Of a DNA stretch of 64,000 nucleotides, positions 51,598 to 62,181 are shown piece after piece; positions within the stretch are counted from its first letter, which is position 1; each line of letters opens with the position of its first letter. Origin of the DNA: Kosakonia oryzendophytica. Its GTDB lineage: Bacteria; Pseudomonadota; Gammaproteobacteria; Enterobacterales; Enterobacteriaceae. The stretch is taken from NCBI RefSeq assembly GCF_900094925.1, contig NZ_FMAY01000003.1:364960-428959 (forward strand), in the 5' to 3' direction. Under the pieces are notes generated by a model. The model did no database searches, was not told where the DNA came from, and saw only the letters and a program-made list of their open reading frames with translations. Made by a program: the position numbers and the translations under genes.

Positions 51598-51674
51598 TGG
51601 CGGAACGGACGGGACTCGAACCCGCGACCCCCTGCGTGACAGGCAGGTATTCTAACCGACTGAACTACCGCTCC
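51598..51674 (-). tRNA. aspV: tRNA-Asp (GTC), aspV position
   Basis: 77 bases, including the encoded CCA end. The cloverleaf with anticodon GTC in the CCTGTCACG loop, TTCGAGTCC T-arm and GGAGCGG acceptor stem are visible. Identical to the second tRNA-Asp at 63546. It lies beside dnaQ, as aspV does in E. coli. Confidence 0.97.
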
Positions 51675-51809
51675 GCGTTGTATTCCCTTCAGGGAACGAG
51701 GCGCATATTACGGATTGCACCTGACGCCGTCAACGCTTTTTCCGGTGTTTTGAATCGTTTGCTGCAAAAATCGCCCGCAATAATGTTTTTACAGAAATTA
51801 CAATGTGAT

Positions 51810-52541
51810 TCAGCTCCGCCACAGACAGCTTCCACCTTTTTTCTGTACCAAATCGAGGCGGGATTCATGGGCCATCACCTCCTCATCACTGGCTAAAACA
51901 ACCCGCAGCTTGCTTGCCTGACGTACAACACGCTGGATCCCAATTTCCCCGGTCTGCGACTGCCCTTCGCCTTCCATCGAGAACTTCATCGATGTCTGGC
52001 CGCCGGTCATCATCAAATAAACATCAGCAAGGATTTGGGAGTCGAGTAACGCCCCGTGCAGCGTACGTTTGCTGTTGTCGATTTCGTAACGCGCACAGAG
52101 CGCATCAAGGCTGTTGCGCTTGCCAGGGAACATCTTGCGCGCCAGCGCCAGACTATCGGTTACCTTACAGAACGTTTCCGTTTTCGGAATGCCGCGGTTC
52201 AGCTTACTGAACTCGTAGTCCATAAAGCCGATATCAAACGATGCGTTATGGATCACCAGTTCCGCGCCGCGGATATAATCAATAAATTCATCGGCGATAT
52301 CGCCAAAAGTGGGCTTATCCAGCAGGAATTCGTCGGCGATGCCGTGAACACCGAACGCTTCCGGATCCACCAGCCGGTCAGGCTTGAGATAGATATGGAA
52401 GTTGTTCCCGGTCAGGCGGCGGTTCACGACCTCTACCGCGCCGATTTCAATAATCTTGTGCCCTTCATAGTGGGCGCCGATCTGGTTCATACCGGTGGTT
52501 TCGGTATCGAGGACGATCTGTCGTGTAATTGCAGTGCTCAT
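51810..52541 (-). CDS. dnaQ: DNA polymerase III epsilon subunit DnaQ
   Basis: 243-residue 3'-5' proofreading exonuclease of the replicase. The DEDDh residues occur in [18 protein letters not shown] and HGALLDSQ. The C-terminus ends in the conserved [10 protein letters not shown]. The start MSTAITRQ at 52541 matches E. coli. It is divergent from rnhA with overlapping promoters. Confidence 0.97.
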   Translation of the reverse strand: MSTAITRQIVLDTETTGMNQIGAHYEGHKIIEIGAVEVVNRRLTGNNFHIYLKPDRLVDPEAFGVHGIADEFLLDKPTFGDIADEFIDYIRGAELVIHNASFDIGFMDYEFSKLNRGIPKTETFCKVTDSLALARKMFPGKRNSLDALCARYEIDNSKRTLHGALLDSQILADVYLMMTGGQTSMKFSMEGEGQSQTGEIGIQRVVRQASKLRVVLASDEEVMAHESRLDLVQKKGGSCLWRS

Positions 52542-52593
52542 AGCGGCCATTTATGTCAGACTTGTCGTTTTAAACACAGGAAGTCTACCAGAG

Positions 52594-53061
52594 ATGCTTA
52601 AACAGGTAGAAATTTTCACCGACGGATCTTGCCTTGGCAATCCAGGCCCCGGTGGCTACGGTGCGATTTTACGCTATCGCCAGCATGAGAGAACCTTTAG
52701 CGAAGGCTACCACCTCACCACCAATAATCGCATGGAACTGATGGCAGCGATTGTTGCGCTGGAAGGATTAAAAGAGCATTGCGAAGTGGTGCTAAGCACA
52801 GACAGCCAGTATGTGCGCCAGGGGATTACGCAGTGGATCCACAACTGGAAAAAACGCGGCTGGAAAACGGCAGAGAAAAAACCCGTGAAGAATGTCGATC
52901 TCTGGAAACGTCTGGATGCCGCGCTCAGCCAGCATCAAATTCGCTGGGAGTGGGTCAAAGGCCACGCAGGTCATCCGGAAAACGAACGCTGCGATGAACT
53001 GGCGCGTAACGCGGCGATGAACCCTACTCAGGAAGATGTTGGGTATCAACCCGAGGGTTAA
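52594..53061 (+). CDS. rnhA: Ribonuclease HI
   Basis: 155 residues. Cleaves RNA in RNA-DNA hybrids. Catalytic D10, E48, D70 and D134 lie in [31 protein letters not shown] and ERCDELAR. The start MLKQVEIF at 52594 is preceded by AGTCTACCAGAG. Its stop shares TTAA with the stop of convergent yafS. Confidence 0.97.
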   Translation: MLKQVEIFTDGSCLGNPGPGGYGAILRYRQHERTFSEGYHLTTNNRMELMAAIVALEGLKEHCEVVLSTDSQYVRQGITQWIHNWKKRGWKTAEKKPVKNVDLWKRLDAALSQHQIRWEWVKGHAGHPENERCDELARNAAMNPTQEDVGYQPEG

Positions 53062-53765
53062 GACTGGCGCGTTGCACCAACCGGCTGACGAACTCGGGGT
53101 TTGTTACGGCTCTGTTTCATCGGGTTAAGCGTTAAAGGAATGGTGCGTTTGCGCGCAACAATCAGTTGCATACACCCCAGCGCCGGTAAGTGCGTGCTGA
53201 GCAGCTTTCCTCCCTGTTTTGTCCAAGGCAGCACGCGAAAACCGCTATAATGTAAGACTTCGAAATTAAGCAGCGACAGCCAGTCGAGCTGGCGCATGAG
53301 GGTAAACATCCGGCTTCTGACTACCGGGTTGCGGCGAGCAAACGGCACGGCTTTACATAAACCAAGCAGACTAATAGGGTTAAACCCACTCATCACCAGC
53401 CAACCGTCGTCGATCAATACACGGTCGACCTCTTGCAACAGGCGATGCGGATCGGTACACCAGGGGAGTGTATGCGCCAGCAGGCAAGCATCCACCGATT
53501 TCTCCGCGAAGGGTAAATGCAGAGGGTCAGCTCTAACCTGAGCAGGCTCGCCGTTCAGTGACACGTTGACCTGATGAGAAATAGCGCAACTTTCGACATT
53601 GATTTCCGCGCTGAGATTACCGATCTTAAGCAAATGAAATCCATACATTTTTGCCAGCCACGGTTTAAGTTCTCCCTCCAGCGCCTCACGATAATATGCA
53701 CCTTTGGGTAGCTCACCCCAACCTGCAGGTGCTACGAATGTTTGAGGAGTCCTTGCCGGTTTCAT
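53058..53765 (-). CDS. yafS: Class I SAM methyltransferase YafS
   Basis: 235-residue SAM-dependent methyltransferase-like protein ([52 protein letters not shown]). Substrate unknown. The start ATG at 53765 follows GGAAGG; a GTG one codon earlier is possible. It is divergent from gloB, as in E. coli. Confidence 0.93.
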   Translation of the reverse strand: MKPARTPQTFVAPAGWGELPKGAYYREALEGELKPWLAKMYGFHLLKIGNLSAEINVESCAISHQVNVSLNGEPAQVRADPLHLPFAEKSVDACLLAHTLPWCTDPHRLLQEVDRVLIDDGWLVMSGFNPISLLGLCKAVPFARRNPVVRSRMFTLMRQLDWLSLLNFEVLHYSGFRVLPWTKQGGKLLSTHLPALGCMQLIVARKRTIPLTLNPMKQSRNKPRVRQPVGATRQS

Positions 53766-53798
53766 CACAACCTTCCGCTACGCTTTGAGAGGTAATTT

Positions 53799-54554
53799 AT
53801 GAATCTTAACAGTATTCCCGCATTTCAGGATAACTACATCTGGGTGTTGAACAACGATAACGGACGTTGCCTGATTGTCGATCCAGGTGAAGCTGCACCG
53901 GTACTGAGCGCCATTCAAGAGCATAACTGGCAACCAGAAGCGATTTTGCTGACCCACCATCACAACGACCACGTTGGCGGTGTAAAAGAACTACGCCAGC
54001 ATTTTCCTGCGCTAGTGGTATATGGGCCCGCGGAAACACAAGATAAGGGAACGACCCAGGTCGTCGCAGAAGGCGATACAATGACGATTTTGGGCCACGA
54101 ATTTTCTGTGTTCGCCACGCCAGGTCACACTTTAGGACATATCTGTTTCTTCAGTTTTCCTTATCTGTTTTGCGGTGACACGCTGTTTTCAGGGGGATGC
54201 GGAAGACTCTTTGAAGGGACGGCAAAGCAGATGTATCAATCATTTTGTAAAATTAACGCACTTCCGGATGATACGGTCATTTGTTGCGCACATGAATACA
54301 CTTTAGCAAATATGAAGTTTGCGGTGAGCATTCTCCCGCAGGATCTTGCACTTAACGAATACTATCGAAAAGTTAAGGAGTTACGTGCAAAAAATCAAAA
54401 AACCCTCCCCGTAATTCTGAAAAATGAACGGCGAATTAATCTATTTTTACGCACGGAAGATGCTGATTTAATTGATGTAATTAACAGAGAAACAAATTTG
54501 CAACACCCAGAGGAGCGTTTCGCATGGTTAAGGGCAAAGAAAGATAACTTCTGA
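53799..54554 (+). CDS. gloB: Hydroxyacylglutathione hydrolase GloB
   Basis: 251-residue metallo-beta-lactamase-fold glyoxalase II, which hydrolyses S-lactoylglutathione. The metal motif [16 protein letters not shown] and [18 protein letters not shown], and the C-terminal FAWLRAKKD are present. The 3' third of the gene is notably AT-rich, but the protein is intact. Confidence 0.96.
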   Translation: MNLNSIPAFQDNYIWVLNNDNGRCLIVDPGEAAPVLSAIQEHNWQPEAILLTHHHNDHVGGVKELRQHFPALVVYGPAETQDKGTTQVVAEGDTMTILGHEFSVFATPGHTLGHICFFSFPYLFCGDTLFSGGCGRLFEGTAKQMYQSFCKINALPDDTVICCAHEYTLANMKFAVSILPQDLALNEYYRKVKELRAKNQKTLPVILKNERRINLFLRTEDADLIDVINRETNLQHPEERFAWLRAKKDNF

Positions 54555-54628
54555 CATTTCCGGGTTGCCTTTTGAAAACTTCGCCGTTATGATCGCTCGT
54601 CTTTTAAGCAACTACTATTGACACACAC

Positions 54629-56002
54629 ATGAAGGCAAAAGCGATCTTAATCGCCTCTGTCCTGCTCGTGGGGTGCCAGGCCTCAAAACATGATGGCACG
54701 GTCCAACAGCACGCACAGAGCCTTTCTGCAGCTGGTCAAGGGGAAGCGGGAAAGTTTACCAGTCAGGCGCGGTGGATGGACGATGGAACATTCGCCGCCC
54801 AGAGCAACAGTGACTTGTGGGCTTTCATTAGCGACGAGCTAAAGATGGGAATTCCGGAAAATGGCCGGATTCGCGAACAGAAACTAAGGTATTTAAGCAA
54901 TAAGAGCTATCTCCACGATGTAACTTTACGGGCAGAGCCGTATATGTACTGGATAGCAGGGCAAGTTAAAAAACGTAACATGCCCATGGAACTGGTACTA
55001 CTACCCATAGTGGAGAGCGCTTTTAACCCACATGCGACGTCTGGCGCCAATGCCGCTGGCATTTGGCAGATCATACCGAGCACCGGGCGAAATTATGGTT
55101 TAAAACAGACACGCAGCTACGATGCGCGTCGTGATGTTGTGGCGTCGACTACCGCCGCCCTCGACATGATGCAGCGTCTTAACCGTATGTTTGACGGCGA
55201 CTGGTTATTAACTGTCGCAGCGTACAACAGCGGTGAAGGTCGCGTACTGAAGGCAATAAAAGCGAACAAAGCGCGGGGTAAACCCACGGATTTCTGGTCG
55301 CTTTCGTTGCCGCAGGAAACCCGGATTTACGTGCCAAAAATGCTGGCCTTGAGCGATATTCTCAAGAACAGCAAACGCTATGGCGTGAGTCTGCCAACAC
55401 CAGACGAAAGCCGTGCACTGGCGCGTGTCAGACTAAGCAGCCCGGTTGAGGTTGAACAGCTGGCAGAGATGGCGGGTATTTCCGTGAACAAGCTGAAAGC
55501 CTTCAACGCAGGCGTTAAAGGCACAACGTTAGGTTCAGCAGGGCCACAGTACGTGATGGTGCCGCAGAAACATGCAGATCAGCTGCGTGAATCGCTGGCA
55601 TCCGGCGAAATCGCCGCCGTACAACCAACGCTGGTCGCGGATAGTAATACGCCGTTAACCAGCCGGAGTTATACGGTTCGCTCAGGCGACACGCTTTCTG
55701 CTATCGCATCACGCCTTGGCGTGACCGCAAAGGATCTCCAGCAATGGAATAACCTTCGCGGGGCGAATCTGAAAGTGGGCCAGAATCTGACGGTTGGCGC
55801 AGGCAGCAGTGCACAGCGTCTTGCCAGCAACGGCGATAGCATTACTTATCGCGTGCGCAAAGGCGATTCGTTGTCCAGTATTGCGAAACGTCACGGCGTG
55901 AACATTAAAGATGTGATGCGCTGGAACAGTGATACTGACAATCTGCAGCCAGGCGATCAGTTGACGCTTTTCGTGAAGAACAGCGCCACACCGGACTCCT
56001 GA
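54629..56002 (+). CDS. mltD: Membrane-bound lytic transglycosylase MltD
   Basis: 457-residue lipoprotein. Signal and lipobox VLLVGC give an outer-membrane anchor. The SLT domain contains the catalytic Glu in LLPIVESAFNPHATSG and GIWQIIPSTGRNYGL; two LysM repeats follow (YTVRSGDTLSAIASRLG, YRVRKGDSLSSIAKRHG). It cleaves peptidoglycan to 1,6-anhydromuropeptides. Confidence 0.96.
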   Translation: MKAKAILIASVLLVGCQASKHDGTVQQHAQSLSAAGQGEAGKFTSQARWMDDGTFAAQSNSDLWAFISDELKMGIPENGRIREQKLRYLSNKSYLHDVTLRAEPYMYWIAGQVKKRNMPMELVLLPIVESAFNPHATSGANAAGIWQIIPSTGRNYGLKQTRSYDARRDVVASTTAALDMMQRLNRMFDGDWLLTVAAYNSGEGRVLKAIKANKARGKPTDFWSLSLPQETRIYVPKMLALSDILKNSKRYGVSLPTPDESRALARVRLSSPVEVEQLAEMAGISVNKLKAFNAGVKGTTLGSAGPQYVMVPQKHADQLRESLASGEIAAVQPTLVADSNTPLTSRSYTVRSGDTLSAIASRLGVTAKDLQQWNNLRGANLKVGQNLTVGAGSSAQRLASNGDSITYRVRKGDSLSSIAKRHGVNIKDVMRWNSDTDNLQPGDQLTLFVKNSATPDS

Positions 56003-56017
56003 TAGTATCCAATAAAA

Positions 56018-56046
56018 AAGCACCGATTCCCCCGGTGCTTTTTTTT
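56018..56046 (+). terminator. Terminator after mltD
   Basis: GCACCG and CGGTGC stem within A6 and T8 flanks, between the convergent mltD and yafD; it can serve both directions. Confidence 0.9.
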
Positions 56047-56062
56047 CGCCCCTCATCTGCCA

Positions 56063-56863
56063 TTACTTTTCTGTTTTCCCCGGACTAAACTCCACCAGCA
56101 GCGGATTATGGTCGGAAGCGCGTGTCACCAGCACCGAGGCCTCCTGCACATTCAAACCACGGTAGAACACAAAATCCAGCGGACGACCGAACGCCCGGCG
56201 GCGGTTGTCATCAGTAAATCGCACCTGACGCAGGGACATGTCCCGCGAGAAGCGATAGAGCGCATTCATTCGCGGGCGGCTCCATGCGTTGAAATCCCCC
56301 GCCATGATCACCGGCCCGACATGGCGCATGATCTGATCGCCAATCGGCAGCAATTGCTTGCTATACACATCAACGCCGAGGCTGAAATTGACCGCATGCA
56401 CATTTACCACCATCAGGTTGCGCGCATCGGGCAAGGGGTAAACGGTCACCAGCGCTGATTTTGCCAGTCGTAAAATCGGCTCACGCTCGCGTAATGGGCA
56501 ACAATAAACCGGGTGTGCAGACGACAGCGTCATCACGCCAGACGGATGCTGCGGCAAAACAAAAGCAGGAACCTGATCGGCGGCAAGATAGTGAGTGGTC
56601 GCAAACCGGACCAGCTCCGGCGTGGTCTGTGCTTCCTGTAGCAGGACAAGATGGGCGTCTTTACCAAAGTTCTGCAATACCGAGAGCCATTCCGCACGTT
56701 GCTGTTTAAAGATATTCCACACCAGCACGCGGATTTTTTCATCACTGCTGAGGGGCACACCAGCAGGCTGCGCTTTACCAATACTCGCGAAAGACCCCGG
56801 CGGTAAAATACGCTCCGCAGGCTGTCCGGCAACATATCGCATGGCATAGGTATTTTTTGGCAC
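56063..56863 (-). CDS. yafD: Endonuclease/exonuclease/phosphatase family protein YafD
   Basis: 266 residues, nearly the same as E. coli YafD. The EEP fold is shown by [29 protein letters not shown] and [13 protein letters not shown], which carry the metal and catalytic residues. The substrate is unknown. GTG start at 56863; ATG at codon 8 is an alternative. The yafE methyltransferase gene found between yafD and mltD in E. coli is missing. Confidence 0.93.
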   Translation of the reverse strand: MPKNTYAMRYVAGQPAERILPPGSFASIGKAQPAGVPLSSDEKIRVLVWNIFKQQRAEWLSVLQNFGKDAHLVLLQEAQTTPELVRFATTHYLAADQVPAFVLPQHPSGVMTLSSAHPVYCCPLREREPILRLAKSALVTVYPLPDARNLMVVNVHAVNFSLGVDVYSKQLLPIGDQIMRHVGPVIMAGDFNAWSRPRMNALYRFSRDMSLRQVRFTDDNRRRAFGRPLDFVFYRGLNVQEASVLVTRASDHNPLLVEFSPGKTEK

Positions 56864-57091
56864 TTTCGGCTTAAAACCTCGTTGATTTTCGCACCCGGTT
56901 CCCTGGTGCTCATTCTGTTATAGGGATTTTAGCGCACAGTTTCAACGCCAATAGGCAGAAAAGCTATCAGTTAAGGTGAGTGAGTACTTAATGACGTTTC
57001 GCCATACAGGCGGCATAGCATCATGGCAGGCAACATGATTTAATAGCACAGGAATGAAAAATATCGCTGAAATATTGCTACAGAGGCAAAA

Positions 57092-57979
57092 ATGAAAACG
57101 ACGTCGGAAGAGCTCGCCATCTTCGTCGCGGTTGTCGAAAGCGGCAGCTTCAGCCGGGCAGCGGAACGCCTGGGGCAGGCCAATTCGGCGATCAGCCGGG
57201 CAGTCAAAAAGCTGGAGAACAAGCTTGGTGTAAATTTGCTTAATCGCACCACCCGCCAACTCAGCCTGACAGAAGAAGGCGAACGCTATTTCCGTCGCGT
57301 ACAAAATGTATTGCAGGAGATGGCGGCAGCGGAAACGGAAGTCATGGAAACCACATCTATCCCCCGCGGGACGCTACGTATTGATGCTGCAACGCCCGTG
57401 GTATTGCATTTCCTGATGCCGCTGATTAAACCCTTTCGCGAACGCTACCCGGAAATCAACCTGTCGCTGGTCTCCAGCGAGACGTTTATCAACCTGATTG
57501 AGCGCAAAGTCGATGTCGCGATCCGTGTGGGCAAGCTCACCGACTCAAGCCTGCGAGCCCGTCCGTTGTTCAAAAGTTATCGTAAGATTATTGCCTCACC
57601 TGAATATATTGCCCGTTGCGGCGTGCCGGAATCAGTGGATGCGCTGGCCGATCATATCTGTCTGGGATTTACCGAACCGGCCTCACTTAACACCTGGCCT
57701 GTTGCCTCGTCGGATGGTCAACTGTATGAAGCGACACCGGATATTTCGTCCAATAGCGGAGAGACGCTCAAACATTTGTGCCTGAGCGGCAATGGCATCG
57801 CCAGTTTATCGGACTATATGATCGACAAAGAGCTGGCCAGCGGGGAGCTGGTGGAGGTGCTGGCGGATAAACGCCTGCCGGTAGAAATGCCCTTCAGCGC
57901 GGTATATTACAGCGACCGGGCGGTCAGCACGCGTATTCGCGCGTTTATCGATTTTATCAGCGAGCATGTGCCGCACTAA
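57092..57979 (+). CDS. yafC: LysR-family regulator YafC
   Basis: 295-residue LysR-type regulator. The N-terminal helix-turn-helix is [20 protein letters not shown] followed by [12 protein letters not shown]; a periplasmic-binding-protein-like effector domain follows ([12 protein letters not shown]). Targets are unknown. It converges on dkgB. AGAGG precedes the ATG. Confidence 0.93.
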   Translation: MKTTSEELAIFVAVVESGSFSRAAERLGQANSAISRAVKKLENKLGVNLLNRTTRQLSLTEEGERYFRRVQNVLQEMAAAETEVMETTSIPRGTLRIDAATPVVLHFLMPLIKPFRERYPEINLSLVSSETFINLIERKVDVAIRVGKLTDSSLRARPLFKSYRKIIASPEYIARCGVPESVDALADHICLGFTEPASLNTWPVASSDGQLYEATPDISSNSGETLKHLCLSGNGIASLSDYMIDKELASGELVEVLADKRLPVEMPFSAVYYSDRAVSTRIRAFIDFISEHVPH

Positions 57980-57983
57980 CAGT

Positions 57984-58005
57984 AACGGGAGCAAGCGCTC
58001 CCGTT
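57984..58005. terminator. Terminator yafC/dkgB
   Basis: AACGGGAGC and GCTCCCGTT pair around AAGC, followed by GTTTT, between convergent genes. Confidence 0.8.
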
Positions 58006-58015
58006 GTTTTATGCC

Positions 58016-58819
58016 TCAATCCCACTGAGGTGCCAGACCTTCCGGGCTAACCAGACGATCGTTGCACTCCAGTCCGGCGATCGCTGCGTTGTCTTCTGCA
58101 TCCAGTTTCAGCGACTGCGCCAGCAGGTTGCTCGCCAGATTTTCACGTCGGGTGGACGACGGGATCACTGCATAACCTTTGCCCATCGCCCAGGCAAGAA
58201 TCACCTGTGCCGGTGTGGCATTGTGTTTCTGCGCAATCTGGCCAATCACAGCATCCTTCAGCGCTTTACCATAAGCCAGCGTCATGTAAGAAGTAATGTG
58301 GATGCCATGCTGACTCGCCCAGCCAACCACTTTGCGGTTTTGCAGATAAGGAGAGAGTTCTATCTGATTCGTGGCGATATTTTCTACCCCCACAGCCGCA
58401 ATCGCCTGCTCCATTAATGGGATCGTGAAATTAGATACCCCAATCTGGCGAGTCAGCCCCTGCGCTTTCGCTGTCATCAACTGCTGCATTGAAACGGCAA
58501 CCGGCACTGCTGCGCCCGGAGAGGGCCAGTGGATCAGGGTCAGGTCAACATAATCGGTGCCCAGTTTTTGCAGGCTCTCTTGCAGGCTGGGGATCAGTTT
58601 GTCTTCGCCCAGGTTTTCCGTCCAGATTTTGGTGGTGATAAACAACTCTTCACGCGGGATACCGCACTGAGCCAGCGCTTTACCAATCGCCGCTTCATTA
58701 CCATAAATCTGCGCGGTATCAATCACACGATAACCCAGTTCCAGCGCCTGAGTAACGGAAGCAATCACCGCTTCATCCGTTAAACGGAAGGTACCCAGAC
58801 CAAATGCAGGGATAGACAT
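58016..58819 (-). CDS. dkgB: Methylglyoxal/2,5-diketo-gluconate reductase DkgB
   Basis: 267-residue aldo-keto reductase. The catalytic tetrad is in [21 protein letters not shown] and [10 protein letters not shown]. It reduces methylglyoxal and 2,5-diketo-D-gluconate with NADPH. The start MSIPAFGLG at 58819 matches E. coli; the reading to 58837 adds six residues without support. In E. coli it adjoins the tRNA-Asp of the rrn operon; here a four-gene cassette intervenes. Confidence 0.95.
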   Translation of the reverse strand: MSIPAFGLGTFRLTDEAVIASVTQALELGYRVIDTAQIYGNEAAIGKALAQCGIPREELFITTKIWTENLGEDKLIPSLQESLQKLGTDYVDLTLIHWPSPGAAVPVAVSMQQLMTAKAQGLTRQIGVSNFTIPLMEQAIAAVGVENIATNQIELSPYLQNRKVVGWASQHGIHITSYMTLAYGKALKDAVIGQIAQKHNATPAQVILAWAMGKGYAVIPSSTRRENLASNLLAQSLKLDAEDNAAIAGLECNDRLVSPEGLAPQWD

Positions 58820-58942
58820 AAGAATTCCTCTTTTCATCGCTTTCCAAAATTGTGCGCAGATTATTACCAGTCATTTCACCGGGAAAAAGAGCCAAAAAAG
58901 CAGAGGATTTTTGCGTCAACAGCAATAGTGTGCGCAGTTTAG

Positions 58943-58988
58943 CACCGTGAGTGACTTGCATTTTGAAAGTCACTATGTCACCGTGAGT
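58943..58988. promoter_or_regulatory. Operator-like repeats before the HxlR gene
   Basis: A direct repeat CACCGTGAGT (58943 and 58979, 36 bases apart) brackets an inverted repeat AGTGACTT/AAGTCACT (58950-58974, 9-base centre). This is a plausible binding region for the adjacent HxlR regulator and lies between it and dkgB. Confidence 0.55.
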
Positions 58989-59018
58989 ACAAATCCTGCA
59001 CTGTTCTCTGGTCTGAAG

Positions 59019-59576
59019 ATGAAAAATGAACCCCTTTGCACTGCCCCTTGCCCTATCGCCCGCAGTCTGGGCCGTATTGGCGACAGTTGGAGCATCATTA
59101 TCTTGCGCGACGCATTTTCCGGTTTTACCCGCTTTGATGAGTTTCAAAAAAGCACCAATGTCGCACCGAATATTCTCTCCCGTCGCCTGAAAGAGCTGGT
59201 TGAAGACGGCCTGCTGGAAAAGGTGTGTTACAGCAACACTCCGCCGCGTTATGAATACCATCTGACCGAGCGCGGTCGCGATTTTCGCCCGGTATTGCTG
59301 GCACTGGCGCAATGGGGCAACCGTTACTTCTCCCCGGAAGGACCGCAGATTCAACTCGTTGAGAATGCAACTCAGCGTCCGGTGGAAGCCATCATGGTTG
59401 ATAAAACCACTGGAGATCCCATTACACCGGAAAAATACACGCTGGTTCCCGGTCCCGCTGCTTCGCCGGTTATTCACTATCGCCATGGTTATTTGCAACG
59501 CAAACGCGCGGGTGATACAGGGCAAAAATTTTTACCGCAGCAGCATATGGGTGACCATCATGACCCAGAGAAGTAA
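59019..59576 (+). CDS. HxlR-family transcriptional regulator
   Basis: About 185 residues. The MarR-like winged helix of HxlR proteins is clear: CPIARSLGRIGDSWSIIILR, RFDEFQKSTNVAPNILSRRL, YHLTERGRDFRPVLLALAQW. Two cysteines near the N-terminus (CTAPC) could be redox or ligand sensors. HxlR regulators often control stress or efflux genes next door. A GTG at 58947 would add 24 residues but overlaps the operator repeats. The gene overlaps the next one by 17 bases. Confidence 0.85.
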   Translation: MKNEPLCTAPCPIARSLGRIGDSWSIIILRDAFSGFTRFDEFQKSTNVAPNILSRRLKELVEDGLLEKVCYSNTPPRYEYHLTERGRDFRPVLLALAQWGNRYFSPEGPQIQLVENATQRPVEAIMVDKTTGDPITPEKYTLVPGPAASPVIHYRHGYLQRKRAGDTGQKFLPQQHMGDHHDPEK

Positions 59577-60603
59577 GAAAAAAGCGCTAATGCTTTTGTT
59601 CATTACCACAGCATTACTGGCAACTGCAGGTTATGGCGCTTACTGGTGGCATAGCGGGCGTTTTATGCAATCCACAGATGATGCCTATGTCGGCGGCGAC
59701 ATCAGCGCCATTTCCACGAAAGTCTCCGGTTATATCCAGCACATTGCTGTACAGGACAATATGGCGGTCAGGAAAGGCGACCTGCTGGTACAACTTGACG
59801 ATCGTGATTACCAGGCTGCACTGGCAAAAGCGCTTGGCGAAGTGGCCGCCCAACAGGCAGCGCTGGCAGATGTGGCAGCCTCCCGGCAATTACAACTGGC
59901 GGCAATAGAAGGAGCCACTGCATCGCTGGCAGCCGCACGGGCAGCAACAGAAAAATCCGCCAACGATAACCGGCGCTATGGCGCGCTGGTCATGTCCAGC
60001 GCAGTCTCTGCCCAGGTACGGGAAAATGCAGCGGCGGATTATCGACGGGCACAGGCGCAAGAGAGTAAAGCCCTGGCTGACCAGAGGGTGGCAGAGCGCC
60101 AGTTGAGCGTGCTGGATGCGCGCGAGAAACAGACGCAGGCCGCGTTGATGCAGGCACAAGCCAGTCTCGATATGGCACGACTAAACCTCAGTTATACCGA
60201 GATCCGTGCGCCGTTTGATGGTGTGGTGGGTAACCGACGGGCATGGTCAGGATCGTATGTTAATAGCGGCACCCAGTTGCTTTCTCTCGTACCGGCACAC
60301 GGCTTGTGGATCGATGCCAATTTTAAAGAGAGTCAACTGGCGCACATGCTTCCCGGGCAAAGAGCGACTGTTGTTGCAGATGTATTGCCAGGTCATACCT
60401 TTAGCGGGCGCGTCACCAGCGTCTCCCCGGCGACAGGATCGCGCTTTAGTATTCTTCCCGCTGAAAATGCCACGGGCAATTTCACCAAGATCGTCCAGCG
60501 GGTTCCCGTGCGTATCGCACTGGATGGTGAAGCCGCCACGCTCGATGTGCTGCGGCCGGGTTTATCGGTGATTGTCACCGTTGATGAAAAGAGCACGCAA
60601 TGA
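59560..60603 (+). CDS. EmrA-like membrane fusion protein
   Basis: 347-residue HlyD-family adaptor. One N-terminal helix (about 9-29), the barrel/lipoyl motif STDDAYVGGDISAISTKVSG, a long coiled coil (about 90-200, rich in Ala and Gln), then TEIRAPFDGVVGNR and a C-terminal beta barrel. It should link the EmrB-like pump to an outer-membrane channel. It overlaps both neighbours, so the cassette is one transcript. Confidence 0.88.
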   Translation: MTQRSKKKALMLLFITTALLATAGYGAYWWHSGRFMQSTDDAYVGGDISAISTKVSGYIQHIAVQDNMAVRKGDLLVQLDDRDYQAALAKALGEVAAQQAALADVAASRQLQLAAIEGATASLAAARAATEKSANDNRRYGALVMSSAVSAQVRENAAADYRRAQAQESKALADQRVAERQLSVLDAREKQTQAALMQAQASLDMARLNLSYTEIRAPFDGVVGNRRAWSGSYVNSGTQLLSLVPAHGLWIDANFKESQLAHMLPGQRATVVADVLPGHTFSGRVTSVSPATGSRFSILPAENATGNFTKIVQRVPVRIALDGEAATLDVLRPGLSVIVTVDEKSTQ

Positions 60604-62159
60604 GTGTCAGCGTTGCCTTGCACCGGCAGCATGAAATGCCGTTATCAGCCAGTAAGAAGGTGTTTGCCTTTGCCACAATGTGCATCGGAATGTTTATCGC
60701 GCTTATCGATATCCAGATCGTTTCCGCCTCTTTACGGGATATCGGTGGCGGGCTTTCATCTGGCGACGATGAAACTGTCTGGGTACAGACCAGTTACCTG
60801 ATAGCCGAGATCATCATCATTCCTCTCTCAGGCTGGCTGGCAAAAGTGATGTCTACTCGCTGGTTATTTGCCGCTTCAGCGGCGGGGTTTACCGCGATGA
60901 GCGTGCTATGTGGGTGGGCGTGGAACATTCAGAGCATGATTGTTTTTCGGGGCCTGCAAGGGCTGGCGGGCGGGTCGATGATCCCATTAGTCTTCACCAC
61001 CGCTTTTGCTTTTTTCCAGGGCAAGCAACGAGTGATCGCCGCCGCAACTATTGGTGGACTGGCTTCGCTTGCACCGACGCTTGGCCCGACAGTAGGCGGC
61101 TGGATCACAGAAAACTTCAACTGGCACTGGTTATTCTTCGTCAATATCGTGCCGGGTATTTACATTACCTTTGCGGTGCCGCTACTGGTCAACATCGACA
61201 CGCCCGATCCCTCGTTATTGCGCGGTGCGGATTACCTCAGCATCGTGTTGTTGGCGGTTTCCCTTGGCAACCTGGAGTACACGCTGGAGGAAGGCCCGCG
61301 CTGGGGCTGGTTTGATGACAATACCCTGGCGTTGACCGGCTGGATCGCCCTGTTGTGCGGCATTGCGTTTGTTGTGCGAACGTTACGTCATCCCCAGCCG
61401 GTCATGGATCTGCGTGCACTGCAAGACCGAACATTTACCCTTGGCTGTTACTTCTCGTTTATGGCAGGTGTTGGCATCTTTGCTACGATCTATTTAACGC
61501 CGCTGTTTTTGGGTACGGTACGCGGTTTCAGCGCACTGGAAATTGGTCTGGCCGTTTTCTCGACAGGCTTGTTTCAGGTGCTTTCTATTCCCTTATATGC
61601 ATGGCTGGCTAACCGCATCGATCTCCGCTGGTTGCTGATGGTCGGGTTGCTGGGTTTTGCCGCCTCGATGTACAGCTTCATCCCAATAACTCATGAGTGG
61701 GGTGCAAAAGAATTACTGTTACCACAGGCATTTAGAGGCATTTCTCAACAGTTTGCCGTTGCGCCAACCGTCACGCTAACCCTCGGTAGCCTTCCGCCTG
61801 CACGTCTGAAGCTGGCGTCCGGGTTGTTTAATTTGATGCGCAATCTGGGCGGCGTCATTGGTATTGCCTTGTGCGGAACAGTGCTCAATGACCGTACCAA
61901 TTTGCACTATAGTCGTCTTGCCGATCATCTGAATAATACCAATCTTTCACTGACTGATTTTCTTCAAGGAAGTATCACAAGGCTGATGGAGATGGGTATT
62001 TATCCCGGCCTTGCCGACAGCACAGCACTGAAAAATCTTTCAGCACTTACATTGCGTGAAGCCCGAACAGAAGCGTTCTCGGATACGTTTTATTTAATCA
62101 TGGCTGGTTTTTTGATTGCCGCGCTGCTTGTGCCATTCATGAAAAAGCCACAGGCGTAG
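60600..62159 (+). CDS. EmrB-like MFS drug efflux transporter
   Basis: 519-residue DHA2-family drug:proton antiporter with about 14 helices. Motifs: GLASLAPTLGPTVGGWI (antiporter motif C), GWLAKVMSTRWLF (motif A) and RGLQGLAGGSMIPLVFTTAF. Start overlaps emrA-like by ATGA. Chromosomal emrAB of E. coli exports hydrophobic compounds, including thiolactomycin; this is a distinct copy with unknown substrates. Confidence 0.88.
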   Translation: MSVSVALHRQHEMPLSASKKVFAFATMCIGMFIALIDIQIVSASLRDIGGGLSSGDDETVWVQTSYLIAEIIIIPLSGWLAKVMSTRWLFAASAAGFTAMSVLCGWAWNIQSMIVFRGLQGLAGGSMIPLVFTTAFAFFQGKQRVIAAATIGGLASLAPTLGPTVGGWITENFNWHWLFFVNIVPGIYITFAVPLLVNIDTPDPSLLRGADYLSIVLLAVSLGNLEYTLEEGPRWGWFDDNTLALTGWIALLCGIAFVVRTLRHPQPVMDLRALQDRTFTLGCYFSFMAGVGIFATIYLTPLFLGTVRGFSALEIGLAVFSTGLFQVLSIPLYAWLANRIDLRWLLMVGLLGFAASMYSFIPITHEWGAKELLLPQAFRGISQQFAVAPTVTLTLGSLPPARLKLASGLFNLMRNLGGVIGIALCGTVLNDRTNLHYSRLADHLNNTNLSLTDFLQGSITRLMEMGIYPGLADSTALKNLSALTLREARTEAFSDTFYLIMAGFLIAALLVPFMKKPQA

Positions 62160-62181
62160 TAATAACTAAGGAGAATTGAGT

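Noticed and set aside
59359..59559. Extended N-terminus of the EmrA-like protein
   Set aside because: The added 67 residues overlap the HxlR coding frame and lack a membrane-fusion pattern; ATG at 59560 starts just before the basic segment and anchor helix.
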